A DNA stretch of 64,000 nt, taken from Phycisphaerales bacterium (lineage in GTDB: Bacteria > Planctomycetota > Phycisphaerae > Phycisphaerales > SM1A02). The DNA is taken from contig JANQEQ010000097.1 of the NCBI GenBank assembly GCA_028278245.1, positions 105,402-169,401 of the forward strand, in the 5' to 3' direction. Shown here one piece after another: positions 41,937-50,647 of the stretch (positions are counted from its first letter, which is position 1; each line of letters starts with the position of its first letter). The translations under genes were made by a program, and so were the position numbers. The notes beneath the pieces were generated by a model. That model was not told the DNA's origin. It saw only the letters and a list, made by a program, of their open reading frames with translations, and made no database searches.

Positions 41937-42578
41937 ATGAAACAGATTAAACCCTATCGAACCGTGTCGGGTGCGGCACGTGCCCTGGATAATGGCGGGA
42001 GATTCTACAACGTGTTCACCGCTGCGGGTGATGAAGTCGTCAGCAAGACCGAACTCAAGAAGGCAGCGGGCGGGCGGGCTGCCTGGCCTGTCGCAATTCT
42101 GTACTTTGAGATGTCCATACTCGCGCTCAGCGCATCAGAGCAATCGCAACTCGCGCAAATGCTTGATCCTGATCTGATAGAGCTACGCCGGAAACATGTC
42201 CCAGCCACGGTCTCCCCGGAGGATTTCGCCAACGTCGCAGCTCAACTCAAGGATCAAACGGCAATCGTCGCCGGCCGCGCGCAGCACGTCAAAGATGTAT
42301 CACGTTATGGCGGCATGATCATGATCCCGATCATAGCGGGGAGTGTGACATCTTTTATGACGATTCCGATTACTGAGCAATTCGATGTCTTCAAAGTCAC
42401 CGATCACGATTCATCCAGCGACGAGGGAGCGCATATCGCAGTGCCGAAGAAGCACCCCCCTTTGGAAGGAAGAGTGGTTCGCTTTGGCGGTACGGTCAAG
42501 CAGTTTGAAGAAAGCGAAACCGACGAACCCGGACAGTATTACCTGGAGGCGCCCTATTACACCCGCATTGATGAGTAG
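41937..42578 (+). CDS. Unrecognised 213-residue protein
   Basis: I do not recognise the family. It opens KQIKPYRTVSGAARALDNGG, then has a helical region with AAWPVAILYFEMSILALS and SPEDFANVAAQLKDQ. A short hydrophobic stretch (GGMIMIPIIAGSVTSFMTIP) is too weak to be called a membrane helix with confidence. The C-terminal 60 residues are polar with aromatic residues near the end (QYYLEAPYYTRIDE). AAGGAG at 41926-41930 supports ATG 41937. It is followed by a membrane hydrolase gene and is probably co-transcribed with it. Confidence 0.65.
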   Translation: MKQIKPYRTVSGAARALDNGGRFYNVFTAAGDEVVSKTELKKAAGGRAAWPVAILYFEMSILALSASEQSQLAQMLDPDLIELRRKHVPATVSPEDFANVAAQLKDQTAIVAGRAQHVKDVSRYGGMIMIPIIAGSVTSFMTIPITEQFDVFKVTDHDSSSDEGAHIAVPKKHPPLEGRVVRFGGTVKQFEESETDEPGQYYLEAPYYTRIDE

Positions 42579-42704
42579 CAGCCTGACACCACAAATCGGG
42601 CAATGCCTTTTGGCAACTCAGGTTGCTCTTTCGGGGGAATAGGTCTTACTACTGCTGCGTTGGATATGATCACAGGCAGTATCACCGCATCATTGGAGTT
42701 CAAC

Positions 42705-43775
42705 GTGGATTTCATCACCCAGACCATGCTCGGGGCCGTAGCCGCCCAGGCAACCATGACCGGAAAACTCGGTCGGCGCGCGGTCCTGTTGGGTGCAGCA
42801 GGTGGTCTGCTCCCGGATCTGGATGTCTTCCTGGAGGGGATCACCGATCCGGCAGTTCCGTTTGAACTCCATCGACATTTCACCCATTCTTTGTTGTTCA
42901 TTCCGCTGGGGGCAGCGCTGGCGACTTTGCCGTTCCTGGCTTTTCCCTGGTTCCGGAATCGAATGGGGTGGTCATACCTGGCGGCGCTTATCGGCATCGC
43001 CACGCACGGCTTGCTTGACAATCTGACCAGTTACGGAACCCATCTGTACTGGCCGTTTGTAGCGGAGCGCACGAGTTGGGATGCCATGCCGATTGTCGAT
43101 CCGATCTTCAGTGGCATGTTGATCCTGGGAATTTTGTTTACTGTGATATTCAAGAGAGCGCGGCCGGCTATCGCGGCGTTTGCCCTGTGTTGCGGATATA
43201 TCACCCTGGGCTTTGTGCAGCATGTTCGCGCGATGAATGTGCAACATCAGCTGGCAGAGTTGCGGGGCCATGAAATTGATCGAGGGAGAGTCTTGCCTAC
43301 GGTCGGGAATGTGATGTTATGGCGCAGTATTTATCAGTGCGATGGAGTCTTGCACGCTGATGCGGTGCGCGTTTCGTTGTTCGATGAAATTGTGGTGCGG
43401 GAAGGCGGATCAATGGCTTCCTTCACACTTGATGACCTTCCGGAGGATGTGACTCCACGTGTTCGTGACCTGTATACGCGCTTCAGTATGTTTGCTGATC
43501 ACTACACGGTTTTGACCAGTGTTGATAATGGTAAATTCTATATTGGAGATGTACGCTTCTGCCTGCCTACTTCCAGTTTCAATCCTCTGTGGGGTTTTTA
43601 TGTGGAATCGGATCAATTGGCGAATCCAGCTTATTTCTCCGGCCATGGACCACGCAACTCCCCGCGTCGGGAAGATGATGCGTTGAGCAATTTGTGGAAT
43701 GAAATCATCGGCCGCGGCGATAATTATGTTCATCTCAGTTTGCTGACAAACAACATCACGCCAGTGAAGCATTGA
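42705..43775 (+). CDS. YdjM/DUF457-type membrane-bound metal-dependent hydrolase
   Basis: The 356-residue protein starts at GTG 42705 with DFITQTMLGAVAAQATMTGK, which matches the usual MDxxTQxLLGAxxAQ start of the family; GGAG at 42695-42698 supports it over in-frame ATGs further upstream. Putative metal ligands are D38 and D40 (LLPDLDVF), H56, H58 and H61 (LHRHFTHS), and H101 and D105 (THGLLDNLTSYG). Four to five membrane helices fill the first 190 residues. A C-terminal soluble domain of about 150 residues follows, which is longer than in E. coli YdjM. The substrate is unknown. Confidence 0.85.
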   Translation: MDFITQTMLGAVAAQATMTGKLGRRAVLLGAAGGLLPDLDVFLEGITDPAVPFELHRHFTHSLLFIPLGAALATLPFLAFPWFRNRMGWSYLAALIGIATHGLLDNLTSYGTHLYWPFVAERTSWDAMPIVDPIFSGMLILGILFTVIFKRARPAIAAFALCCGYITLGFVQHVRAMNVQHQLAELRGHEIDRGRVLPTVGNVMLWRSIYQCDGVLHADAVRVSLFDEIVVREGGSMASFTLDDLPEDVTPRVRDLYTRFSMFADHYTVLTSVDNGKFYIGDVRFCLPTSSFNPLWGFYVESDQLANPAYFSGHGPRNSPRREDDALSNLWNEIIGRGDNYVHLSLLTNNITPVKH

Positions 43776-43784
43776 TCAACTAAA

Positions 43785-43802
43785 ATCAATAATTTTATTG
43801 AT
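43785..43802. promoter_or_regulatory. AT-rich 18-bp palindrome
   Basis: ATCAATAA (43785-43792) and TTATTGAT (43795-43802) form a near-perfect palindrome 10 bases after the hydrolase stop. It could be a weak terminator or a protein-binding site in the region before the next gene. Confidence 0.35.
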
Positions 43803-44027
43803 GAGTTCAACAGTGGAGCTGACACATTTTGATGTGTTGAATGTCCTTTGCATTCTGATGAATTGGGGAAAACGGAGAGGAAAACAGGTAGAATTAACTT
43901 CACTGTGGCACAACTGACGTTATGCTGGTGTAAAGATTCAGTTGATTGGCCGAACCAGGGTCATGTAGGGTTTTCGAAGTTTCCAGGACATTACCCTCGT
44001 GAGAATCAGAGGGATGAAGGAGGAGTC

Positions 44028-45494
44028 ATGAGTAAGATAAACCAGACGTCTCACCATCAGTCACTTAGGCAAATCGTGTTGATTGGTTGCCTGAATGCTG
44101 CGTTCACTTTTACACAAGCGTACGCTGACGCTTGGAACACCGTGGGAGGTAACGCCGCCCGGAACGGCCAATCCCTTGAGAATGGTCCTAACGCAGCCCA
44201 AATTCTCTGGCAACATGACACATCCCTTGGTGATCAACACACGATCATCGCGGAACAACCATTGATACTCGATGATGTAGTGGTGACGTTTCTCTGGCCC
44301 AGTTTTTCTGAGCCTGATCAAACCTACATTGCTGCTTATGATCTGAACACGGGCGATGAAATATGGACGCGGCAGTTACCGGTTGATCCTGGTTTTCCCG
44401 GTTGGCGGAATCGCTTGTTGGGAGTGAGGGATGGTCAGATCTACGCCAGCCGATCCGGCGAAGGCGCTCCGAGGCCCGATTTCGTCTACGCACTGGATCC
44501 TGCCGATGGCCACACCATCTGGGTATCTCCAGAGCGTATCCACCAGGGCGGCACCGAGAGCCTTTCCTTTGCGCCCAATGGGGATCTTATCACCATCACC
44601 TACACGGCAGCCGATGGTCATCAACTCGCGCGCATGGATAAGAACAACGGTAATGTTTTGTGGGAAACACCTTACATTGGAGTCGCTTCCGGATCTTCCA
44701 TCCCAGCTTGTACTGATAGCACGGTCTATATGTATACCAACGGTATTAACAACACGAAGATCAGCGCGTTCGATATAACTACCGGAGCGTTCAAATATTC
44801 CACACCTTATGTGCCCGGTAACACCCAGCAGTCCGGTCCCATGATCGGTCACGATGGAACGATTTACATGAATCGCCACGATGCATTCATGATTGCTTTT
44901 GAAGATACCGGCACGGCTCTGGTGGAACTCTGGAGAACGGCAATGGATGGTGTACCCTTCGAAACAAATGCCGTCGGATTCGACGGATCTGTCTATTGTC
45001 TTGCACCTGACGGCCGGTACCAGAGGCTGAAACCAACCGACGGATCGGTCATGGACACCACCGTTGATCCGATTCCAGATTTCGGCACAAACCTGCGGCC
45101 GGTGGTTGATGCGACGGGGCGAATCTACATCCACAACGGAGCAAGTGGATCATCAAGCCGATTGTTTTGCTTCAGTCCCGAACTCAACCTCCTGTGGGAA
45201 ATGAGTGGCGTTTCATCTCATCGGGGAGGCCCGGCGCTCGGCGCCAACGGTACGCTTGTAGTCACATCGTCCGGGCAATATCCCATGACCGCTTTCAGGA
45301 CGGCAGCACCCTGCCCCGCTGACCTCACCGGCGACGACCAGGTTAACATCGATGATATCTTCGCGGCGCTGGGTTTATGGGGAGCATGTCCCGATCCCTG
45401 CCCACCCTATTGTACCGGTGATCTCACGGATGACTGCATGGTTAACATCGACGACATCTTCGCCATCCTCGGCCAATGGGGACCGTGTGAATAA
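44028..45494 (+). CDS. Secreted PQQ-like beta-propeller protein with dockerin-like tail
   Basis: The protein has 488 residues from ATG 44028, with AAGGAGGAG in front; a longer frame from 43848 has no signal. A signal peptide (IVLIGCLNAAFTFTQAYA) precedes DAWNTVGGNAARNGQSLENG, the typical start of a PQQ_2 propeller (AWPxxRxxxxxxG). Blades recur as FVYALDPADGHTIWVS, LARMDKNNGNVLWE, ISAFDITTGAFKY. It ends in the dockerin-like cassette. Such propellers in planctomycetes are mostly binding or scaffold proteins, and no PQQ-dehydrogenase residues were seen. It is convergent with the kinase gene; the stops are 3 bases apart. Confidence 0.85.
   Translation: MSKINQTSHHQSLRQIVLIGCLNAAFTFTQAYADAWNTVGGNAARNGQSLENGPNAAQILWQHDTSLGDQHTIIAEQPLILDDVVVTFLWPSFSEPDQTYIAAYDLNTGDEIWTRQLPVDPGFPGWRNRLLGVRDGQIYASRSGEGAPRPDFVYALDPADGHTIWVSPERIHQGGTESLSFAPNGDLITITYTAADGHQLARMDKNNGNVLWETPYIGVASGSSIPACTDSTVYMYTNGINNTKISAFDITTGAFKYSTPYVPGNTQQSGPMIGHDGTIYMNRHDAFMIAFEDTGTALVELWRTAMDGVPFETNAVGFDGSVYCLAPDGRYQRLKPTDGSVMDTTVDPIPDFGTNLRPVVDATGRIYIHNGASGSSSRLFCFSPELNLLWEMSGVSSHRGGPALGANGTLVVTSSGQYPMTAFRTAAPCPADLTGDDQVNIDDIFAALGLWGACPDPCPPYCTGDLTDDCMVNIDDIFAILGQWGPCE
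45318..45494 (+). repeat. Dockerin-like cassette, copy D
   Basis: A 177-base cassette of the same plan. It is the most diverged of the four copies (GLWGACPDPCPPYCTGDLTD). Confidence 0.82.
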
Positions 45495-45497
45495 TAA

Positions 45498-48128
45498 CTA
45501 TTCACTCTCTCCGGATTTAATTTCATCCGGTTCGCTGTTATCCGTTTCATTGGGTAGCAGTTTCGCTCGCCATTCCTCGGCTTTATCGTCGAAATCCTTG
45601 TCAGGCTCCGCTTCGTGCAAAGCGGTGTAGAGTGTGATGAGAGATTCGCAAACCGTCAGGATTTCTGCGTTCTCCCCCCCTGACTGAGCAAGTAGCGACG
45701 CGTGCGCATCAAGAAGATACTGCTCGGCTTCAGCAAACTGGCCAAGTTCAACAAGGCAAATACCACGATGCGCGCACACGTAGGGCATCAACCAATGCTG
45801 GCTTCCGTAGCGCTGATCAAGTACCGCCTCAATTCTGCCGAGTAGATTCTCAGCCTCGCTCACTCTATCAAGCCCCATCAGAATCGTTGCGTAAGTATCC
45901 TCAGCGTTGAGCGTGTCCGGATGTTCCGGTCCGAGCACCTCACGGTAGATCTCTATCGCCGTTTTTACAAGGGACTCTGCTTCTTCGTAACGTCCCATGT
46001 GCTGATACAGAATCACAAGATTATTGGTTGAATCCAGTGTTTTCGGATGCTCCTCACCGAGAACTCGCTTCCTGATTTCCAGCAACTTTTCGTACAGCGG
46101 CTCTGCTTCGTTGTGGCGCCCTTGATTTCTGAAGAGGATCGCAAGATTGTTCATGGTGGCCAGCGTACCTGGGTGCTCCTCACCCAGGATTCGCTTCTGG
46201 ATCTCAAGTGTTCTAACACAAAGATGCTCCGCCTTATCATAACGCCCCTGTATCAAGTACAAGGCTGCGAGGTTGTTCATGGAGTCCAATGTCTCCGGAT
46301 GCTCTTCGCCGAAGATACTTTTCGTTATCTTCAGCGTTTTGACATTTAGCTGTTCTGCCTCGTCGTAGCGGCCCTGATTCAAGTACAGGATCGCCAGGTT
46401 GTTCATGGTTTTGAGTGTTTCCGGATGCTCCTCGCCGAAGACTCTTATCTGGCACTCCAATGTTCTGATGTATAGTGATTCCGCCTCGTCGTAGCGACCT
46501 TGATCGGCGCGCAGGGCCGCGAGATTGTTCATGGAACTCAAAGTGTTCTGATGCTCCTCGCCGAAAACCTTCTTCTGGCACTCCAATATTCTGATATACA
46601 GTGGTTCCGCATCGTCAAAGCTGCCTTGGTCGGCATACAGGTTGGCGAGATCGTTCATGGAATCGAGCGTTTCCGGATGCTCTTCACCGAGTTCGTTCAG
46701 CCTCAGTCTTCGGGCAGATTCCAGATGTGGTTCAGCATTTTGATACTCGCCCAGCAAGCGGTAAGTACTTCCTAGAGCTGCATGAATTGATGCTGTTACA
46801 AGCGCTTTGTCGGCGAAACGACCTTCTGGTGCGGATGCATCCTCGATACGTTGTGCTGCTTCATCGAGAACATCCCGCATCAACACATCCTTGCCTTTGC
46901 CTTCCTCCACCGACGGAGCGACCGCTGCCAGAAGATCCTCCGTCAGGAAATCACTGATCTCATTTGACACCTCTTCACGCGCTTGGGCGAGTTCCAGGTT
47001 CTCCTGAGCTTCATGTTCCGCTCGGTTTGCGGATAGGGCGAACAGTATGCTGACAACCGTCGCCACAATCAGAACAACAAACACCAGCAGACTTGCTGCG
47101 AATACTACGCGGTTCCGACGTGCGAACATCCTCATCTGATACGTCAGACTCGGCGGTCTCGCTTCGATGGGTTCATTTGCCAAAAAGCGCTGGATGTCCT
47201 TGGCTAGCTCTAACGCTGATTCGTACCGACGTTCCCGATCCTTCTCTAACGCTTTGAGTGTGATCGTTTCCACGTCATCTGGGAGTGCCTTGTTAATCAA
47301 ACTTGGTTTTTTTGGTTTCTCCTCCCTGACGACTCTTGCCGCCATGTATACGGTTGCCCTCGTCACATCATAGGGCAATTGATCGCACAGCAATTCATAA
47401 AGTACCACACCAAGGGCATACACATCACTGCGCGTATCGAGATCGTCTGGTTCCGCTTCACACTGCTCGGGACTCATATATTGCACCGTGCCGACTAACT
47501 GGCCTACCTCTGTCTGCAATGTTGTGACAGCCATGTCCGAGTCAGTGGAACGCGCTACTCCAAAGTCAATCACCTTCGGTACACCCGATGAATCCACCAG
47601 GATGTTTGCCGGCTTCAAATCACGATGGATGATACCCTTCTGATGACCGTGATGAACCGCATCACAGACCCGGGAGAACAATTCAAGACGTTGCTTTATG
47701 TTGAGATTCTTTCCCCGGGCGTAATCGATGATCGTTTTTGCGTTGGGGATGTACTCCATGGCAAAGTACGGGACGCCGCCGGAACCATCATCATACTTAC
47801 CTGCTTCGTAGACATGAGCTATGTTCGGATGGTGGAGCCGGCCAAGAATTTGTGACTCAAACACAAAGCGATTGAGCGCTGAGCGAGAGGTGATACCTTT
47901 CTTCATCAGCTTGAGCGCGACTTTACGTCGAGGATGCTCCTGCATGGCAAGATAAACAATCGCCATGCCGCCTGAGCCAATATGACTCTTGATCGTGTAA
48001 TGACCGATTTTCTCAGGCAACGGCGGTGAAATTTCTAAATGCGCATTCGTATCGCTGGGTAAAACCGATGGGGAATCCGTTGTTTCAGCTTCGTGATCTA
48101 CTTCGTGATGGTGGTTTTCATCGGCCAT
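45498..48128 (-). CDS. Serine/threonine protein kinase with TPR repeats
   Basis: The 876-residue protein has a His/Glu-rich N-terminus and then a complete kinase domain (about 44-316). The Gly-rich loop is GSGGMA (51-56), with catalytic Lys73, HRDLKPAN (Asp170), DFG (188-190), an APE-like MSPEQ and a final RRY. A membrane helix follows at 342-366 (VVFAASLLVFVVLIVATVVS). A linker leads to kinesin-light-chain-like TPRs of 42 residues, each with GEEHPETL and A..LYL.QGRYDEAE. The kinase should be cytoplasmic and the TPRs periplasmic. This architecture is widespread in planctomycetes. Its ligand and substrates are unknown. Confidence 0.93.
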   Translation of the reverse strand: MADENHHHEVDHEAETTDSPSVLPSDTNAHLEISPPLPEKIGHYTIKSHIGSGGMAIVYLAMQEHPRRKVALKLMKKGITSRSALNRFVFESQILGRLHHPNIAHVYEAGKYDDGSGGVPYFAMEYIPNAKTIIDYARGKNLNIKQRLELFSRVCDAVHHGHQKGIIHRDLKPANILVDSSGVPKVIDFGVARSTDSDMAVTTLQTEVGQLVGTVQYMSPEQCEAEPDDLDTRSDVYALGVVLYELLCDQLPYDVTRATVYMAARVVREEKPKKPSLINKALPDDVETITLKALEKDRERRYESALELAKDIQRFLANEPIEARPPSLTYQMRMFARRNRVVFAASLLVFVVLIVATVVSILFALSANRAEHEAQENLELAQAREEVSNEISDFLTEDLLAAVAPSVEEGKGKDVLMRDVLDEAAQRIEDASAPEGRFADKALVTASIHAALGSTYRLLGEYQNAEPHLESARRLRLNELGEEHPETLDSMNDLANLYADQGSFDDAEPLYIRILECQKKVFGEEHQNTLSSMNNLAALRADQGRYDEAESLYIRTLECQIRVFGEEHPETLKTMNNLAILYLNQGRYDEAEQLNVKTLKITKSIFGEEHPETLDSMNNLAALYLIQGRYDKAEHLCVRTLEIQKRILGEEHPGTLATMNNLAILFRNQGRHNEAEPLYEKLLEIRKRVLGEEHPKTLDSTNNLVILYQHMGRYEEAESLVKTAIEIYREVLGPEHPDTLNAEDTYATILMGLDRVSEAENLLGRIEAVLDQRYGSQHWLMPYVCAHRGICLVELGQFAEAEQYLLDAHASLLAQSGGENAEILTVCESLITLYTALHEAEPDKDFDDKAEEWRAKLLPNETDNSEPDEIKSGESE
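45919..46680 (-). repeat. 126-base tandem coding repeats (TPRs of the kinase)
   Basis: The codons for GEEHP start at seven sites spaced exactly 126 bases (plus-strand GGATG-type motifs at 45919, 46045, 46171, 46297, 46423, 46549 and 46675). DNA identity between neighbouring units is high, so unit number may vary. Confidence 0.88.
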
Positions 48129-48310
48129 AGCGCACTCAGTACTGGTTATTGTACAGACGGGGAACGAGATCGTCCCGATACCAGCTATAGATTACCATAC
48201 CCACGAATTCGCGCAATCCTTAATCCATCGGGACCGTGTGAGAGAACAAGCGAGCCCCGCGGGGGATTGTAGTGCATAAACGGGACGATCCCTGCCCAAG
48301 GGGTTAACAA

Positions 48311-48346
48311 ACAACGGGGCGCTTCCACCGGGCGCCCCGTCGTTGT
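48311..48346 (-). terminator. Probable terminator after the Xer recombinase gene
   Basis: ACGGGGCGC (48314-48322) pairs with GCGCCCCGT (48332-48340). Outside it, ACA/TGT pairs may extend the stem. On the minus strand GTTGTTTGTT follows, which is moderately T-rich. Confidence 0.65.
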
Positions 48347-48373
48347 TACATGCAGATTGAGTTTGAAATCGTA

Positions 48374-49420
48374 TCAGGATGCTTCGGCTCGGGGGTGAGC
48401 ATCGTCATAAGCTTCACGCATACGCTGAGTTGTAAGATGCGTGTAGATCTGTGTCGTTGACAGAGATTGATGGCCGAGTAATTCCTGCACACTGCGCAAG
48501 TCTGCGCCGTTATCCAGCAGATGCGTAGCAAAGCTGTGGCGGAGCGTGTGGGGGCTGATGTCCGGATCAAGTCCTGCTTGGGCAAGATATTTGCTTACTT
48601 TGCGCCGCACTGAACGGGTGGAGAGCCTCCCGCCGTGCTTGTTAATGAACAGTGGTGCGTCGGCGCTCCGATCGAGGTCAGGAAACTGGGTGGTTGTATC
48701 AAGCATGGAGATGTAATGTCGCAGTGCTGCCAGCGCGTGTGATCCTAATGGAACGATGCGTTCCTTTTTCCCCTTGCCTCGGATGATGATCGCTTCACCG
48801 GTATCATCGACATCGCCTCGATTGATACCCACCAGCTCGCTGACCCGGATTCCGGTGGAATACAATGTTTCCAGAATACCTCGATCACGTGCGCCCAGAA
48901 GCTCGCTGTCATTTGGAGCAGCAAGTAGTTTTTCAACCTGCTCGACATCAATCGCTTTGGGAAGGCGTTTGTCCTGACGAGGTGTGCGGATCAGCAGCAT
49001 CGGATTTGTCTGGATCAGATGCTCTCGATCGAGCCAGCGATGGAACGATCGCAGCGTAGCAATCTTCCGGGCCATGGTTGCAGCGGAGTATTGCATTTCG
49101 CTGAGATGCGCCAGATAGGACCGGATGTGATTGATATCCGCCTGAAGCATCATGGTGGTGACGGAACTGGGACCGAGTGTCCCCACGACATCTTCAGTCT
49201 GATTCGGCTGATTGGCCGCACGTTCCTGCGCGCGCTTCAGAACATCACGTTCCTGTTCGTGACTGGCCGTGATATTGAATTCTTCGGTGAGATATTCTGC
49301 GTATTGACGCAAATCCACGCCATAACATCGCGAAGTGTACGGACTGAAGTGGCGATCATCGATCAGGTAATGAAGGAAGGCGTCAACGATGGGGAGGCAT
49401 TCGTTCTTTTCGTTGTTCAT
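48374..49420 (-). CDS. Tyrosine recombinase, XerC/XerD type
   Basis: A protein of 348 residues. The catalytic set is complete: R192 (STGIRVSEL), K216 (RGKGKKERI), H291 and R294 (HTLRHSFATHLL), H317 (LLGHQSLSTTQ) and Y326 (IYTH). The N-terminal SAM-like domain (FLHYLIDDRHFSPYTSRCYG) is interrupted by a polar insertion at about 52-90 not seen in standard XerC/D of 300 residues. It would resolve chromosome dimers at dif with a partner recombinase. No phage or transposon genes accompany it, so the housekeeping role is most likely. Confidence 0.92.
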   Translation of the reverse strand: MNNEKNECLPIVDAFLHYLIDDRHFSPYTSRCYGVDLRQYAEYLTEEFNITASHEQERDVLKRAQERAANQPNQTEDVVGTLGPSSVTTMMLQADINHIRSYLAHLSEMQYSAATMARKIATLRSFHRWLDREHLIQTNPMLLIRTPRQDKRLPKAIDVEQVEKLLAAPNDSELLGARDRGILETLYSTGIRVSELVGINRGDVDDTGEAIIIRGKGKKERIVPLGSHALAALRHYISMLDTTTQFPDLDRSADAPLFINKHGGRLSTRSVRRKVSKYLAQAGLDPDISPHTLRHSFATHLLDNGADLRSVQELLGHQSLSTTQIYTHLTTQRMREAYDDAHPRAEAS

Positions 49421-49492
49421 GGTAAGTAGCCGATCTTAGATGAAGTGTTTCTCGTGAGGTGTAAAAGCGATTGCCCGAGAGCGAAGACTCGG

Positions 49493-49762
49493 TTACAGGT
49501 AGGAATCAGGCGGCGGCAGATCTGTGATCAGGCCGGCCGATCCCTGTTGCTGAACCTGGGCGCAGATCAGCGCCGCTTCAACCCAGTCAAGCGGCGCATG
49601 AGGATCGTTTGCGAGAAGTTTGATTTCTTCGATGAGAAGTTCTTCATCCCCCTGCCCCCACATAAACGACCAGCATTGTTCGCCGTGTTTATGAACCAGG
49701 CGGTTCGTTACTGAACTGGCGTTGGGTCGTGGAGATGAATTGTGCGAAAAGCGCTGGGTCAT
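49493..49762 (-). CDS. Unrecognised small protein
   Basis: This 88-residue protein from ATG 49762 has no family that I recognise. A GAGG lies 7 bases before it. It contains LVHKHGEQCWSFMWGQGDEE and VEAALICAQVQQQG, soluble and acidic, with no signal or membrane segment. It is on the minus strand, between the lipoprotein and the Xer recombinase gene, and could be co-transcribed with either. Confidence 0.55.
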   Translation of the reverse strand: MTQRFSHNSSPRPNASSVTNRLVHKHGEQCWSFMWGQGDEELLIEEIKLLANDPHAPLDWVEAALICAQVQQQGSAGLITDLPPPDSYL

Positions 49763-49804
49763 CCCAAATCCTCGCATTTGCGCCGAGGACTGGAATGTAG
49801 GTCC

Positions 49805-50563
49805 TCAACGCGATGGTTCGGCTGATGTCATCGCGCCGATCCGTGCCTGCTCAGTTCGGAGCAGTTCATTGATCAACTGATGACACACAAATTGTGTGTA
49901 CAGATCCATGCGGACCAGATAGATGTCATCGCCGTATGCGTTTTCCGGGATGGGATGGTGATTGGCGTAAGATTCCAGGAGTTGCTGAGTCTCGGTATGC
50001 TCGGCATCAAATATACCCGCCACTTGAGCGACAGGATTGGGTGTTATGTTGGCATTGGCTGACGGCTCACCCGTGGGGGATCGCACAAGATCATTCGGAT
50101 CGCCCCAGTACCGCCGACGGTGTGGCGTGAACACGTGAAGTTCAAGTGCCATGCCGAGCTTCGGCGGACGATACGGATCATAAGCAGTCACCGTACCGAC
50201 GAGAATACCGTCCAAACCCAGCAAACCCATGAGCGCTCGAGCATCACCCACTGAATGCACCGCAGTGATGTTAAGTTGATTCATCGCTGCGATCACACGA
50301 TTCACCGGTATAGCATTAATACCCGGTACTCGTTGTACTTCCTCTGTGAGCAGATCAGCGACCCGATCGGTCTGAACGATGGAAACGCCTGATTCATTGA
50401 TCGGCGGTGCCACGGCCCAGAGTTGGGAACGGGCGTACGGAACATTGACGGTCTCTGAATGGTGGCATGATCCCATACCGATCAGCATGAAGAATCCGCA
50501 AATGAACCACACCAGACGCAAAGGTCGAATCAGAGCTGGTTGCATAGACTGTGCACTTGTCAT
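49805..50563 (-). CDS. Probable lipoprotein with TolB-N/CsgG-like domain
   Basis: The 252-residue protein has a signal segment (LRLVWFICGFFMLIGMGSC) with a possible lipobox cysteine at residue 33; the -3 residue is Met, which is unusual. The body begins LWAVAPPINESGVSIVQTDRVADLLTEEV and continues VPVNRV-like (INAIPVNRVIAAM) and GLLGLDGILVGTV. This is the pattern of TolB N-terminal and CsgG-like domains in outer-membrane lipoproteins. It probably works in the periplasm at the outer membrane. The gene lies behind a TolB-propeller-like lipoprotein gene, which supports a shared envelope role. Confidence 0.7.
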   Translation of the reverse strand: MTSAQSMQPALIRPLRLVWFICGFFMLIGMGSCHHSETVNVPYARSQLWAVAPPINESGVSIVQTDRVADLLTEEVQRVPGINAIPVNRVIAAMNQLNITAVHSVGDARALMGLLGLDGILVGTVTAYDPYRPPKLGMALELHVFTPHRRRYWGDPNDLVRSPTGEPSANANITPNPVAQVAGIFDAEHTETQQLLESYANHHPIPENAYGDDIYLVRMDLYTQFVCHQLINELLRTEQARIGAMTSAEPSR

Positions 50564-50647
50564 GGCGTCCTGCCGATGGAGTAAGCTCCGCTTACCGATT
50601 GTTTTTGACCGTTACTCGGTCGTTTTCATAAATCGCAACGATGCTCC

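Noticed and set aside
44376..45134. A 252-codon open frame antisense to the PQQ-propeller gene
   Set aside because: It shows no domain or signal and lies wholly inside a gene with clear propeller repeats and a signal peptide.
45919..46680. Regular 126-base repeats that could suggest a CRISPR or satellite array
   Set aside because: The repeats are in frame and encode TPR units of the kinase; there are no spacers of the CRISPR type.
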